This document shows, piece by piece, positions 43,251 through 51,043 of a stretch of 64,000 nucleotides of DNA. Origin of the DNA: DATDAH01 sp963845425 (GTDB lineage Bacteria; Actinomycetota; Acidimicrobiia; Acidimicrobiales; DATDAH01); NCBI GenBank assembly GCA_963845425.1, contig CAWJSC010000010.1:372001-436000 (forward strand), read 5' to 3'. Positions within the stretch are counted from its first letter, which is position 1. Each line of letters starts with the position of its first letter. Both the position numbers and the translations under genes were made by a program. The notes beneath the pieces are model-generated. The model had not been told where the DNA came from. It saw only the letters and a list, made by a program, of their open reading frames with translations, and did not search any database.

Positions 43251-44325
43251 ACAGCCGATCCGGGTCCTCGACCTCGTCGGCTCCCCCACCCAGGTGGGTC
43301 AGGCCCACGGCGCGGCGTACGCGGCCGAGATCCGCGAGTACACCGACGAACGGGTCCACCTCTCCTCGGAGGGCACGTGGTCGGGTCACGTCATGACCCG
43401 TGACGAGGTCCTGGCCCTGGCCGAGGCCTGCCTGCCCGCGCACGAGGCCTACGACCCCGAGCTCTACGCCGAGATGTTGGCGATGGCCGAAGGGGCCGGC
43501 CTCTCCCCTGCCGAGGCGGTCATCGTCGGCGGGTTCACCGACTTCATCGACACCGTGCGGGCCGCGGGCGGCGACCCGTTCCCCGAGGACACCTGCACCG
43601 CGGCCCTCGTGCCCACCGACGCCGGAGGGGGCGAGCCGTGGTTCGCCCAGACCTGGGACATGCATGACACGGCGACGCCGTACATCGTCATGCTCCGCAC
43701 CCGGGTCACGGATCGGCCCGAGAACATGGTGTTCACCACCGTGGGCTGCCTGGGTCAGATCGGGATGAACGACCTCGGCCTGTGCGTGGGGATCAACAAC
43801 CTGACCGCGAGTGACGGCCGGGTCGGCGTGACCTGGCCGTTCGTCGTGCGTAAAGCGCTGGCGCAGACCACGATCGACGACGCGCTGGCCTGCATCACCG
43901 AGGCCGACCTGGCCGGCGGCCACAACTTCCTGCTCCTCGACGCCGACGGCCGGGGCTACGACGTGGAGGCCATGCCGACCGCGACCCACGTCATCGAGCT
44001 GCACGACGAGCCCGTCGTGCACACCAACCACTGTGTGGCGGAGATCACCCAGGCCGTCGAGGGCCCGCGCGCGCCCGTACGGATCGCCTCCACCGAGAAC
44101 CGCTACGCCCGGGCCGTGGAGCTGCTCGGCAAGCGGCCGATCGACGAGCAGTCGCTCATGGCCCTCACCCGCGACGAGGAGGCCATCTGCGAGCGCCCGG
44201 AACCGCCCTACGACGTGATGTCGTGCGGGGCGACCGTGATGCGACCCCGGACCCGTGACCTCTGGGCGGTGTGGGGTCTCCCGGTCGAGAACGAATACGA
44301 GCACTTCACCGTCGGTCGTGACTGA
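43243..44325 (+). CDS. C45-family Ntn hydrolase (acyl-CoA:6-APA acyltransferase-like)
   Basis: The 360-residue protein shows VGQAHGAAYAAEIREY at the start, then PEDTCTAALVPT near residue 120, where Asp-x-Cys marks the autoproteolytic site and Cys is the new N-terminal nucleophile. FAQTWDMHDTATPYIVML, IGMNDLGLCVGINN and HTNHCVAEI follow, all typical of C45 / isopenicillin-N acyltransferase-like proteins. The role is amide bond hydrolysis or acyl transfer. Coupling to a GNAT gene and an acyl-CoA synthetase suggests acyl-amide chemistry. Confidence 0.85.
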   Translation: MAEQPIRVLDLVGSPTQVGQAHGAAYAAEIREYTDERVHLSSEGTWSGHVMTRDEVLALAEACLPAHEAYDPELYAEMLAMAEGAGLSPAEAVIVGGFTDFIDTVRAAGGDPFPEDTCTAALVPTDAGGGEPWFAQTWDMHDTATPYIVMLRTRVTDRPENMVFTTVGCLGQIGMNDLGLCVGINNLTASDGRVGVTWPFVVRKALAQTTIDDALACITEADLAGGHNFLLLDADGRGYDVEAMPTATHVIELHDEPVVHTNHCVAEITQAVEGPRAPVRIASTENRYARAVELLGKRPIDEQSLMALTRDEEAICERPEPPYDVMSCGATVMRPRTRDLWAVWGLPVENEYEHFTVGRD

Positions 44326-44956
44326 CACCGGGCTCCGCTACGTCAACCTCACCGAGGACCTGGCACCGGCCTGCCACCGCCTGGAGATCGAGGCCTTCCC
44401 CGCCGCCGACCCCGCGGGCCTCCTGACCGAGGAGGACATCCGGGTCTTCGCCGACACGTTCCCGGAAGGCTTCTTCGTGGCCCTCGACGGCGACGTACCC
44501 GTCGGCCAGGGGGCCGGGATCTTCGTGGACTTCAACTTCGAGACCCAGATCCAGCACACCATCGTGTCGCTGTGCGGCCCCCACCAGTGCGACAACCACG
44601 ACCCGGACGCCGACTGGTACTACGGGGTGGACATCGTCGTGGCCGACACGCACCGGGGGCGCGGCATCGGCCGTCGCCTGTACGACCTGCGCAAGGACCT
44701 CGTCGTGCGTCACGGCAAGCGGGGCATCATCGCCGGTGGGGACCTCCCCGGCTTCCCCGACCACGCCGCCGCCATGGACGTCGAGACCTACGTGGCGAAG
44801 GTCGTCGCCGGCGAGCTCACCGACCCGACCCTGAGCATGCAGCTCAGCAACGGTTTCGAGGTGCGGGGCGTGATCCACGACTACATGTCCCACGACCACG
44901 GCGAGGACTACGCCAGCCTCATCGTCTGGGAGAACCCCGACTCCTCTCGCGGCTGA
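44318..44956 (+). CDS. GNAT-family acetyltransferase
   Basis: The 212-residue protein starts at the GTG at 44318, 8 bp before the C45 stop. VDIVVADTHRGRGIGRRLYDLRKDLV near residue 110 is GNAT motif A (R-x-x-G-x-G/A, acetyl-CoA pyrophosphate loop). QHTIVSLCGPHQCDNHDPDA is an unusual Cys/His-rich insert. A C-terminal block (VRGVIHDYMSHDHGEDYASLI) is seen in larger GNAT proteins. It probably acylates an amine within this catabolic cluster. Confidence 0.85.
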   Translation: MTDTGLRYVNLTEDLAPACHRLEIEAFPAADPAGLLTEEDIRVFADTFPEGFFVALDGDVPVGQGAGIFVDFNFETQIQHTIVSLCGPHQCDNHDPDADWYYGVDIVVADTHRGRGIGRRLYDLRKDLVVRHGKRGIIAGGDLPGFPDHAAAMDVETYVAKVVAGELTDPTLSMQLSNGFEVRGVIHDYMSHDHGEDYASLIVWENPDSSRG

Positions 44957-44960
44957 TCGC

Positions 44961-46436
44961 GTGCTGCTGGCCGACCTGCTGACGGCGGCCCCACCGGACG
45001 CACCCGCGCTGGCCTTCGGGGAGCAGGCCTGGACCTTCGGCGCGCTGGCCGATGACGTGACCCGGGTCGCCGCCCTGGTAGCCGTCCGCACGGCGCCGGG
45101 TGACCGGGTCGCCCTCCTGGGCCGCAACCGGCCCGCCTACCTCAGCGCCCTCTACGGCATCCCCCTCGCCGGTCGGGTGGCGGTGCCGCTCAACCAGCGC
45201 CTGGCCCCGGCCGAGCTCGAGGCCCAGGCGGCGAAGGTCGGGGCGGCCCTGGTGATCGGCGACCTCCCGGGCGCCGTCCCGTGGGCCGAGTGGGAGGCGG
45301 AGGTGGCCGCGACGGTGCCCGATCCCGACCTCCCCCGCCCCACCCCGGACGACCCCGCCTGGATCCTCTTCACCAGCGGGACGACCGGCTCGCCGAAGGG
45401 CGCGGTGCTCACCCAGGCGAGCATCCTCGCCGCCGTCCAGGGGGCGAACGCGGCCCGACCGGTGGCCGACGACGACGTCTACCTGTTCTGCTTCCCGCTC
45501 TGCCACGTGGCCGCCTACAACGTGGCGTGCCTCCACGCTCGCGGCCGTCCCGTGGTGCTGATGGAAGGCTTCGACGTCGAGACCCTCCCCGGTCTCGTCG
45601 CCCGCCACCGGGTGACGACCCTGTCCCTCGCCCCGACCATGTTGGCCATGCTCCTCGACGATCCCGGGTTCGACCCGGGGGCCTTCGCCACCCTCCACCA
45701 GGTCGCCTACGGGGCGTCCGCCATGGCCCCCGACCTGCTCCGCCGGGGCACCGATGCGCTGGGGGTGGGTTTCGCCCAGGGGTACGGCATGACCGAGCTG
45801 TCGGGCAATGCCGTCTTCCTCGACGAGGCCGGCCACCGGGCCGGGCTGACCGACCGCCCTCACCTCCAGAGGGCTGCGGGCCGGCCGAGCCCCGTGGCCG
45901 AGGTGCGCATCGCGCCGGACGGCGAGGTCCTCGTCCGGGGGCCGCAGGTCATGGCCGGCTACTGGGGGGAGCCCGACACGACCGCGGCCACGATCGTGGA
46001 CGGTTGGCTCCACACCGGGGACGTGGGCGAGATGGACGCCGACGGGTACCTCTACATCGTGGACCGGGCCAAGGACATCGTGGTGACCGGCGGGGAGAAC
46101 GTCTCGTCCCGGGAGGTGGAGGACGTCCTCAGCTCCCACCCGGCCGTGGGCCAGGTGGCGGTGATCGGGGTGCCGGACGACCGCTGGGGCGAGGCCGTCT
46201 GCGCCGTCGTCGTCCCCCGCAACGGCTCGTCGGTCACCCTCGAGGACCTCGTGGCCCACACTCGTGGCGTCCTCGGTGGCTTCAAACAACCCCGCCGCCT
46301 CGTCCTCGTGGACGCGCTGCCCGTGAACGCGTCGGGCAAGGTGCTCAAGCGCGACGCTCCGGGCTCAGGTGGTGGCCGATGGCTGACGCCGAGCTCCTCG
46401 TCGTGTGGCACTCGAACTCGGGGCGGACCCAACTGA
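44961..46436 (+). CDS. AMP-forming acyl-CoA synthetase / ligase
   Basis: The 491-residue protein shows ILFTSGTTGSPKGAVLTQ (P-loop), FPLCHVAAYNVAC, YGMTELSGNAVF (A5), GWLHTGDVGEMDADGYLYIVDRAKD (A7/A8) and the late LPVNASGKVLKRD with catalytic Lys. Residue order and length fit an acyl-CoA synthetase. After KRDA the frame runs about 25 residues of Ser/Gly/Thr-rich sequence through the first 58 bases of the flavodoxin gene, so a one-base shift near 46365 may have removed the original stop. GTG 44961 is 4 bp from the previous stop. Confidence 0.88.
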   Translation: MLLADLLTAAPPDAPALAFGEQAWTFGALADDVTRVAALVAVRTAPGDRVALLGRNRPAYLSALYGIPLAGRVAVPLNQRLAPAELEAQAAKVGAALVIGDLPGAVPWAEWEAEVAATVPDPDLPRPTPDDPAWILFTSGTTGSPKGAVLTQASILAAVQGANAARPVADDDVYLFCFPLCHVAAYNVACLHARGRPVVLMEGFDVETLPGLVARHRVTTLSLAPTMLAMLLDDPGFDPGAFATLHQVAYGASAMAPDLLRRGTDALGVGFAQGYGMTELSGNAVFLDEAGHRAGLTDRPHLQRAAGRPSPVAEVRIAPDGEVLVRGPQVMAGYWGEPDTTAATIVDGWLHTGDVGEMDADGYLYIVDRAKDIVVTGGENVSSREVEDVLSSHPAVGQVAVIGVPDDRWGEAVCAVVVPRNGSSVTLEDLVAHTRGVLGGFKQPRRLVLVDALPVNASGKVLKRDAPGSGGGRWLTPSSSSCGTRTRGGPN

Positions 46437-46846
46437 TGGTCGACGCCCTCCTCGCCGGGGCGCGGGACCCGGAAGCCGGTGCGGTCGAGGTTCGTGCTGT
46501 CCCCGCCCTGGAGGCGACCGCAGACGACTTCCGGCGGGCGTCAGGCGTGCTGCTGGCCACCCCGGCGCATTTCGGGTACATGAGCGGCGCCCTCAAGCAC
46601 TGCTTCGACACCGTCTACGAGCCACTGCTCGACGAGACGCGGGGCCTGCCCTACGCCCTCGTGGTGAAAGGTCGCAGCGACACCGACGGCGCCGTGGCGG
46701 CCGTGCACAAGATCGTGACCGGACTGGCGTGGAAGGAGGTTCTCCCCCCGCTCACCGTCGTCGGCGACCTCACCGAGGACCACCTCGCTGCCGCCACCGA
46801 GCTCGGCCAGACGATGGCCGCCGGGCTCGCGATGGGCATCTTCTGA
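46379..46846 (+). CDS. Flavodoxin / NADPH-dependent FMN reductase-like protein
   Basis: The 155-residue protein shows LLVVWHSNSGRTQLMVDALL (FMN phosphate loop S-N-S-G-R-T), GVLLATPAHFGYMSGALKHCFD (FMN-binding Thr-Pro-x-x-x-Gly) and ALVVKGRSDTDGAVAAV. This is the flavodoxin-fold WrbA/FMN-reductase group. It is the last gene of the rightward run and is followed by a large palindrome. It may supply electrons to an oxidative step of the cluster. Confidence 0.82.
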   Translation: MADAELLVVWHSNSGRTQLMVDALLAGARDPEAGAVEVRAVPALEATADDFRRASGVLLATPAHFGYMSGALKHCFDTVYEPLLDETRGLPYALVVKGRSDTDGAVAAVHKIVTGLAWKEVLPPLTVVGDLTEDHLAAATELGQTMAAGLAMGIF

Positions 46847-46868
46847 GCCCTTCCACCCAGGTCTCACC

Positions 46869-46915
46869 AAATTGCGCCGATCTGTAGCGCCAGGCGTTAC
46901 AAATCGGCGCAATTT
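46869..46915. terminator. 47-bp near-perfect palindrome between convergent genes
   Basis: The outer arms AAATTGCGCCGAT and ATCGGCGCAATTT are perfectly complementary. A C/A mismatch is followed by an inner pair TGTAGCGCC / GGCGTTACA (one G-T) around a single A. The element sits 22 bp after the flavodoxin stop and 21 bp before the FGGY kinase stop, the right place for a bidirectional terminator. A T-run follows on both sides. Confidence 0.75.
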
Positions 46916-46936
46916 CGGTTGGGCTGATCCCAGGAC

Positions 46937-48394
46937 TCAGGCGTTCAGGGCGTGGTGGAGGGGGCGGAGCGCCGCCCAGGCGGTCTGGAACTGCTCCTGG
47001 GCGGCCTGGAGGCGCTCGTGGGCCTCGGGGCGGGGGTCATAGGAGGCGGTGATCACCGGCTCGGCCTCGGCCCCCTGGGCATGACGGGCGACCGCGATCG
47101 CCACCGCCACCTCCGGGTCGGCCAGGGTCGAGACCGGGCGGCCGAGGACATCGGCCAGGGTCTGGGCCCAGCCCGACGAGCGCGCGGTGCCGCCGAAGAA
47201 CACCAGCGACGAGCAGGCCTGGCCGGTGAAGCCCTCCACCCGGGGCAGGAGCCAGGCCAGGTTGTGGGCGGTCCCCTCGACCATCGCCCGGACCAGGTCC
47301 TCCCGCGTCGTCTCGAGGGACACGTTGAGGAACCCGCCGCGGGTGCGCCGGTCGCCCGCGGGGGCCATCGAGCCGACCAGCCACGGCAGGAACAACGCGC
47401 CCCCCGCGCCGGGGGCCGAGGCCGTAAGGGCCGGCTCCAGGTGGGCGAACGACGCGTCCAGCAGGCCCATGCCGTGCTCGACCGCCTTGCCCGCGATGCC
47501 GTTCTCGGCCGACGCCAGGTAGTGGTCGGGCCGGGCGCCCGGCATCGACACCAGCTCGGCGTCCAGGTCCCCTCGCTTGTCGGCCACCGTGTCCAGCACG
47601 ACGGCGGTCGTGCCCATGGCGATCCCCGCTCGCCCGTCGGCCAGTACGCCGGCGGCGAGTGCGCCGGCCGCGCTGTCGTTGAGCCCGGCCCGAACCATGA
47701 CCCCGTCGTGCAACCCCAGCACCGCGGCGATGTCGGGGCACAGGGTGCCGACGACGGCATCCACCGGCACCAGCTCGGGCAGGCGGGAGGGGTCCACCCC
47801 GCTGAGGGCCAGGAGCTCGTCGTCGTAGGCCGTGACCCCGAGCGCCCGGTTGTCGTTGAGCTGGGCCGTGAACATCGTGTTCTGGGTCGCCGTGGCCCGG
47901 CCGGTGAGGCGGGCGACGACGTAGTCCATGGATTCGAGGTAACGGGCCGTGGCCCCGTGGACCTCGGGCCGCTCCTCCTGGAAGTGCAGGAGGTGACCCA
48001 GCGACAGACCGCTCCCGATCGGCGGGATGCCGTGGATCTCCATGAAGCGCTCGAAGGCGTCCGGGTGCTCGGCCAGGAGGGCCCAGCAGAGGTCACTCCC
48101 CCGCTGGTCGTCGTACATGGCCATGGGCGCGACAGGCACCAGGTCGGCGCCCACCGGCACGATCGAGGAGTACTGGCTGCACACCGCCAGTGCCCCGACC
48201 GACGGATCCGCCACCTCACCGATGGCGCCGACCACCGCGTCCCACGTCGCCTCGGCGTCCTGTTCGACGACGTCGCCGTTGCGCCGGGTGACCAGAGGTC
48301 GGCGGGCCGAAGCGACCAGGCATCCGTCGGCGTCGACCCGCACCACCTTGACGTTCGTGCTGCCGACGTCGACGCCGACGGCGGGAACGCTCAT
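46937..48394 (-). CDS. FGGY-family carbohydrate kinase
   Basis: The 485-residue protein shows VGVDVGSTNVKVVRVD (phosphate-1 loop), VCSQYSSIV, MYDDQRGSDL, GLNDSAAGALAAGV, GIAMGTTAVVLD (phosphate-2) and FFGGTARSSGWAQTLADVLG (adenosine motif). This is the FGGY kinase fold (xylulose/glycerol/erythritol type). The substrate is unknown. Its ATG overlaps the stop of the S1P-lyase-like gene (ATGA), an unusual partner for an FGGY kinase. Confidence 0.88.
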   Translation of the reverse strand: MSVPAVGVDVGSTNVKVVRVDADGCLVASARRPLVTRRNGDVVEQDAEATWDAVVGAIGEVADPSVGALAVCSQYSSIVPVGADLVPVAPMAMYDDQRGSDLCWALLAEHPDAFERFMEIHGIPPIGSGLSLGHLLHFQEERPEVHGATARYLESMDYVVARLTGRATATQNTMFTAQLNDNRALGVTAYDDELLALSGVDPSRLPELVPVDAVVGTLCPDIAAVLGLHDGVMVRAGLNDSAAGALAAGVLADGRAGIAMGTTAVVLDTVADKRGDLDAELVSMPGARPDHYLASAENGIAGKAVEHGMGLLDASFAHLEPALTASAPGAGGALFLPWLVGSMAPAGDRRTRGGFLNVSLETTREDLVRAMVEGTAHNLAWLLPRVEGFTGQACSSLVFFGGTARSSGWAQTLADVLGRPVSTLADPEVAVAIAVARHAQGAEAEPVITASYDPRPEAHERLQAAQEQFQTAWAALRPLHHALNA

Positions 48395-49782
48395 GCCGGG
48401 GGCAGCGCCTGCTGGTCGTCCATCATGTCGGTCATCACGGCCCGGATGAACTCGTCGGCGTCCGGCGTCATGCCCCCGGGGATCCCGCCGTAGATGGCAC
48501 CGCTCTTCGGCGGCTCGTCACCCTGTGCGGCGGCGTAGGCGACGGCCCCGGCGAGGTCGGTGGCGAAAGCGTCCACGACCCCGGGCCGCGTCTGAGGCCG
48601 GGTGACCGCCATGTGCAGGGCGTTGGGGTACTGCTGGCCGTTGAAGCGCCACCCCCGGGTCCGCATGAAGTCGTTGATGTGGTACACGTCGAACTCGTCG
48701 GAGGTGAACGAGAACAGGAAGGTCGGGTCCTCGCCCAGCATCCGCAGCTCGGGGTGGCTGTTCACCGCCGCCTGCATGGCGGCGCTGGTCTCGAAGATCT
48801 GCTGGGCGTAGCGCAGGTACCCCCCGCGGCCGAGCTTGAGCATCCCGGCCCAGGTCGCGGCGAGGAGGCCCCCCGACCGGGAGCCCTCCATCCCCGGCGA
48901 GCAGTACTTGCCACCGGTCCAGTCGGTGAGGAAGAAGTACTGGCTGTTCCGCAGGGCCCGGTCCCGGAAGAGCAGCACCGACGTGCCCTTGAGGCCGTAG
49001 GCGTACTTGTGGGTGTCGGCCGAGATCGAGGTCACGCCCGGCACCCGGAAGTCGAAGGGCGGGACCGGGTACCCGAGCTGCTCACCCCACGGGAGGATGA
49101 ACCCACCCAGGCAGCCGTCCACGTGCAGGCCGATCCCTCGCTCCTGGGCGAGGGCCCCCAGCGCGGCGATCGGATCCACGGTGCCGTATCCGTAGTTGCA
49201 GGCCGAGCCGACGATCGCCACCGTCGAGTCGTCGACGAGGTCAGCCACCACCTCGGGGCGCACCTTGGTCGTCTCGGGGTCGACCGGGGCACGGCGGAGC
49301 TCGATGTCGAAGAGGTGCGCCGCCTTGTCGAAGGCGGCGTGGGCGGTCTCGGGCTTGATGATGTTGGGCCGCTCGATGCCGCGCTCGTTCCGGCCCTGCT
49401 CCCGGTAGGCGAGGATGGCGTGCATGATGCTGCCGGTCCCACCGGTGGTGACCATGCCGACCGCGTCGCCGCCCTCCGCGGCCTCACCGTGCATCAGGTC
49501 CATCGTCATGGCGATGATCTCGCCCTCCAGCTTGGTGGCGCTGGGGAACATGTCCCGCTGCAGGATGTTGGCGTGGGCGAAGAGCTGGAACGCCTCGCCC
49601 ATGAACTCGTAGTGCTCGTGGTCACCGCAGTACATCGTCCCCGAGCACTTGCCGGTCTCCCAGAAGGCGTCCTCCTCGGTGGCCATCTGCCGCAACTCGT
49701 CGAGGAGCTCGTCCTCGGGACGGCCGGACTCGGGCAGGCCACGATTGACGGGGAACCGCTCGGCGTAGGGGTGCGTGCTCAT
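48391..49782 (-). CDS. PLP-dependent lyase/decarboxylase, sphingosine-1-phosphate-lyase-like
   Basis: The 463-residue protein shows KCSGTMYCGDHEHYEF, GMVTTGGTGSIMHAILAYRE, HAAFDKAAHLFDIELR, IVGSACNYGYGTVDPI (Asp and His region), HVDGCLGGFILPWGEQLG and SISADTHKYAYGLKGTSVLLFR with the PLP Lys in DTHKYAY. These match the S1P lyase / glutamate decarboxylase group, with the lyase pattern clearer than the decarboxylase one. Membrane anchor and ER parts are absent. The ATG at 49782 has a CAGACT hexamer 6 nt upstream. Confidence 0.85.
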   Translation of the reverse strand: MSTHPYAERFPVNRGLPESGRPEDELLDELRQMATEEDAFWETGKCSGTMYCGDHEHYEFMGEAFQLFAHANILQRDMFPSATKLEGEIIAMTMDLMHGEAAEGGDAVGMVTTGGTGSIMHAILAYREQGRNERGIERPNIIKPETAHAAFDKAAHLFDIELRRAPVDPETTKVRPEVVADLVDDSTVAIVGSACNYGYGTVDPIAALGALAQERGIGLHVDGCLGGFILPWGEQLGYPVPPFDFRVPGVTSISADTHKYAYGLKGTSVLLFRDRALRNSQYFFLTDWTGGKYCSPGMEGSRSGGLLAATWAGMLKLGRGGYLRYAQQIFETSAAMQAAVNSHPELRMLGEDPTFLFSFTSDEFDVYHINDFMRTRGWRFNGQQYPNALHMAVTRPQTRPGVVDAFATDLAGAVAYAAAQGDEPPKSGAIYGGIPGGMTPDADEFIRAVMTDMMDDQQALPPA

Positions 49783-49788
49783 GCCCGA

Positions 49789-49794
49789 AGTCTG
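49789..49794 (-). promoter_or_regulatory. -10 hexamer CAGACT, leaderless S1P-lyase-like operon
   Basis: CAGACT is exactly 6 nt before the ATG at 49782. It keeps the A at position 2 and T at position 6 of the TAnnnT pattern. Confidence 0.4.
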
Positions 49795-49922
49795 GCCTGT
49801 CGGGCGACGCTCGTCCCGATCCGGCCACCCGAAGCACTCCTGAGGACCGATCCGGACACCGCCCCCGTGGCGGACTGGGGACTGGCTACGTTCGCGTCGA
49901 CCCACCTCGGAGGTACCCACCC

Positions 49923-50621
49923 ATGCCCGACGGCAGCATGATCTCGTTCCCGGTCAACGGCACCCAGGCCGGCGGCTACCTGGCCGCACCCGACGGCGGC
50001 GGGCCCGGCCTGCTGGTGATCCAGGAGTGGTGGGGCCTCGACCCCGCCCTCAAGGCGACCTGCGACCGCCTCGCGGGGGAGGGCTTCGTGGCCTTGGCCC
50101 CCGACCTCTACCACGGCGAGCTGGCCGAGCACACTGAGATGGACAAGGCGGGCGAGCTGATGAACAGCCTGCCCCCGGACCGGGCGGCCCGGGACATGTC
50201 GGGCGCCATCGACCACCTCCTCGGTCGGGACGAGGTCCGGGGCTCGGCCGTCGGGGTCGTCGGCTTCTGCATGGGCGGCCTGCTGTCGCTGGTGATCGCC
50301 AGCATCGAGGGTGACCGGGTGGCGGCTGTCGTCCCCTTCTACGGCGCCCCCCTCGGGGAGGGCGAGCCCGACTGGTCGGGCCTGACGGCGGCGGTCTCCG
50401 GCCACTTCGCCGAGAACGACGACTTCTTCCCGCCCGACGCGGTCACCGAGCTGGCCGGACGACTGCAGGCCATGGGCAAGGACGTCCAGTTCCGGGTCCA
50501 CCCGGGCACCGGCCACGCCTTCGCCAGCGGCCACGACGCCCTGGGCACCCAGGACGACGAGGCGTCGGCGACGGCGTTCACCGAGGCCATCGCGTTCCTG
50601 AAGGCCAACCTCCCGAGCTGA
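49923..50621 (+). CDS. Dienelactone-hydrolase-family protein
   Basis: The 232-residue protein shows LLVIQEWWGLDPALK (oxyanion region with the typical Glu-Trp-Trp), VVGFCMGGLLSL (nucleophile Cys in G-x-C-x-G-G), HFAENDDFFPPD (Asp) and HPGTGHAFAS (His). This is the DLH catalytic triad Cys-Asp-His. SD-like GGAGG lies 10 nt before the ATG. It probably hydrolyses a lactone or enol-ester. It stands alone in front of a cupin gene. Confidence 0.88.
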   Translation: MPDGSMISFPVNGTQAGGYLAAPDGGGPGLLVIQEWWGLDPALKATCDRLAGEGFVALAPDLYHGELAEHTEMDKAGELMNSLPPDRAARDMSGAIDHLLGRDEVRGSAVGVVGFCMGGLLSLVIASIEGDRVAAVVPFYGAPLGEGEPDWSGLTAAVSGHFAENDDFFPPDAVTELAGRLQAMGKDVQFRVHPGTGHAFASGHDALGTQDDEASATAFTEAIAFLKANLPS

Positions 50622-50646
50622 GCGTTCACGACCCGTACGCGGGTGA

Positions 50647-50652
50647 CAGGAT
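50647..50652 (+). promoter_or_regulatory. -10-like hexamer CAGGAT upstream of cupin gene
   Basis: CAGGAT is exactly 6 nt before the GTG at 50659, the same geometry as other leaderless genes here. Confidence 0.35.
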
Positions 50653-50658
50653 CGTGCC

Positions 50659-51024
50659 GTGCCCGCGCTGATCACCGATCCCACCACCATCCCTGCTGCC
50701 GGGGAGCCACCGAAGGTCATCGAGGAGTTCGTCGGCCGGGTGAACTCCGGTTCGTCGACGGTGTCACTGGCGCTGATGACCAGCCCGGCCGGCTGGGTGG
50801 AGCCCGGCCAGACCCCCGAGTTCGACGAGTACACCCTGGTTCTGGACGGCGAGCTCCTGGTGGAGAGCGTGGGGGGCCGGTCCCTCACCGTCCGGGCGGG
50901 TCAGGCCGTCCACGTGGCTCCGGGCGAGTGGGTCCGCTACTCCTCACCGGGCCCCGACGGGGCGCGGTACGTGGCCGTCTGCCTGCCCGCGTTCAGCCCC
51001 GACCTCGTCCACCGGGACGGGTAG
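50659..51024 (+). CDS. Small cupin-fold protein
   Basis: The 121-residue protein starts at a GTG with a possible leaderless promoter. EPGQTPEFDEYTLVLDGELLV and GQAVHVAPGEWVRYSSP fit the two cupin motifs, but the usual His residues of motif 1 are replaced (PGQTPEFDE), so metal binding may be lost. It is 4 bp ahead of the LLM gene region. Function is unknown. Confidence 0.75.
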   Translation: MPALITDPTTIPAAGEPPKVIEEFVGRVNSGSSTVSLALMTSPAGWVEPGQTPEFDEYTLVLDGELLVESVGGRSLTVRAGQAVHVAPGEWVRYSSPGPDGARYVAVCLPAFSPDLVHRDG

Positions 51025-51031
51025 GACGATG

Positions 51032-51037
51032 GATACT
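51032..51037 (+). promoter_or_regulatory. -10 hexamer GATACT, leaderless LLM gene
   Basis: GATACT is exactly 6 nt before the ATG at 51044. This supports that ATG over the ATG at 51029, which overlaps the hexamer region. Confidence 0.5.
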
Positions 51038-51043
51038 GCCGGT

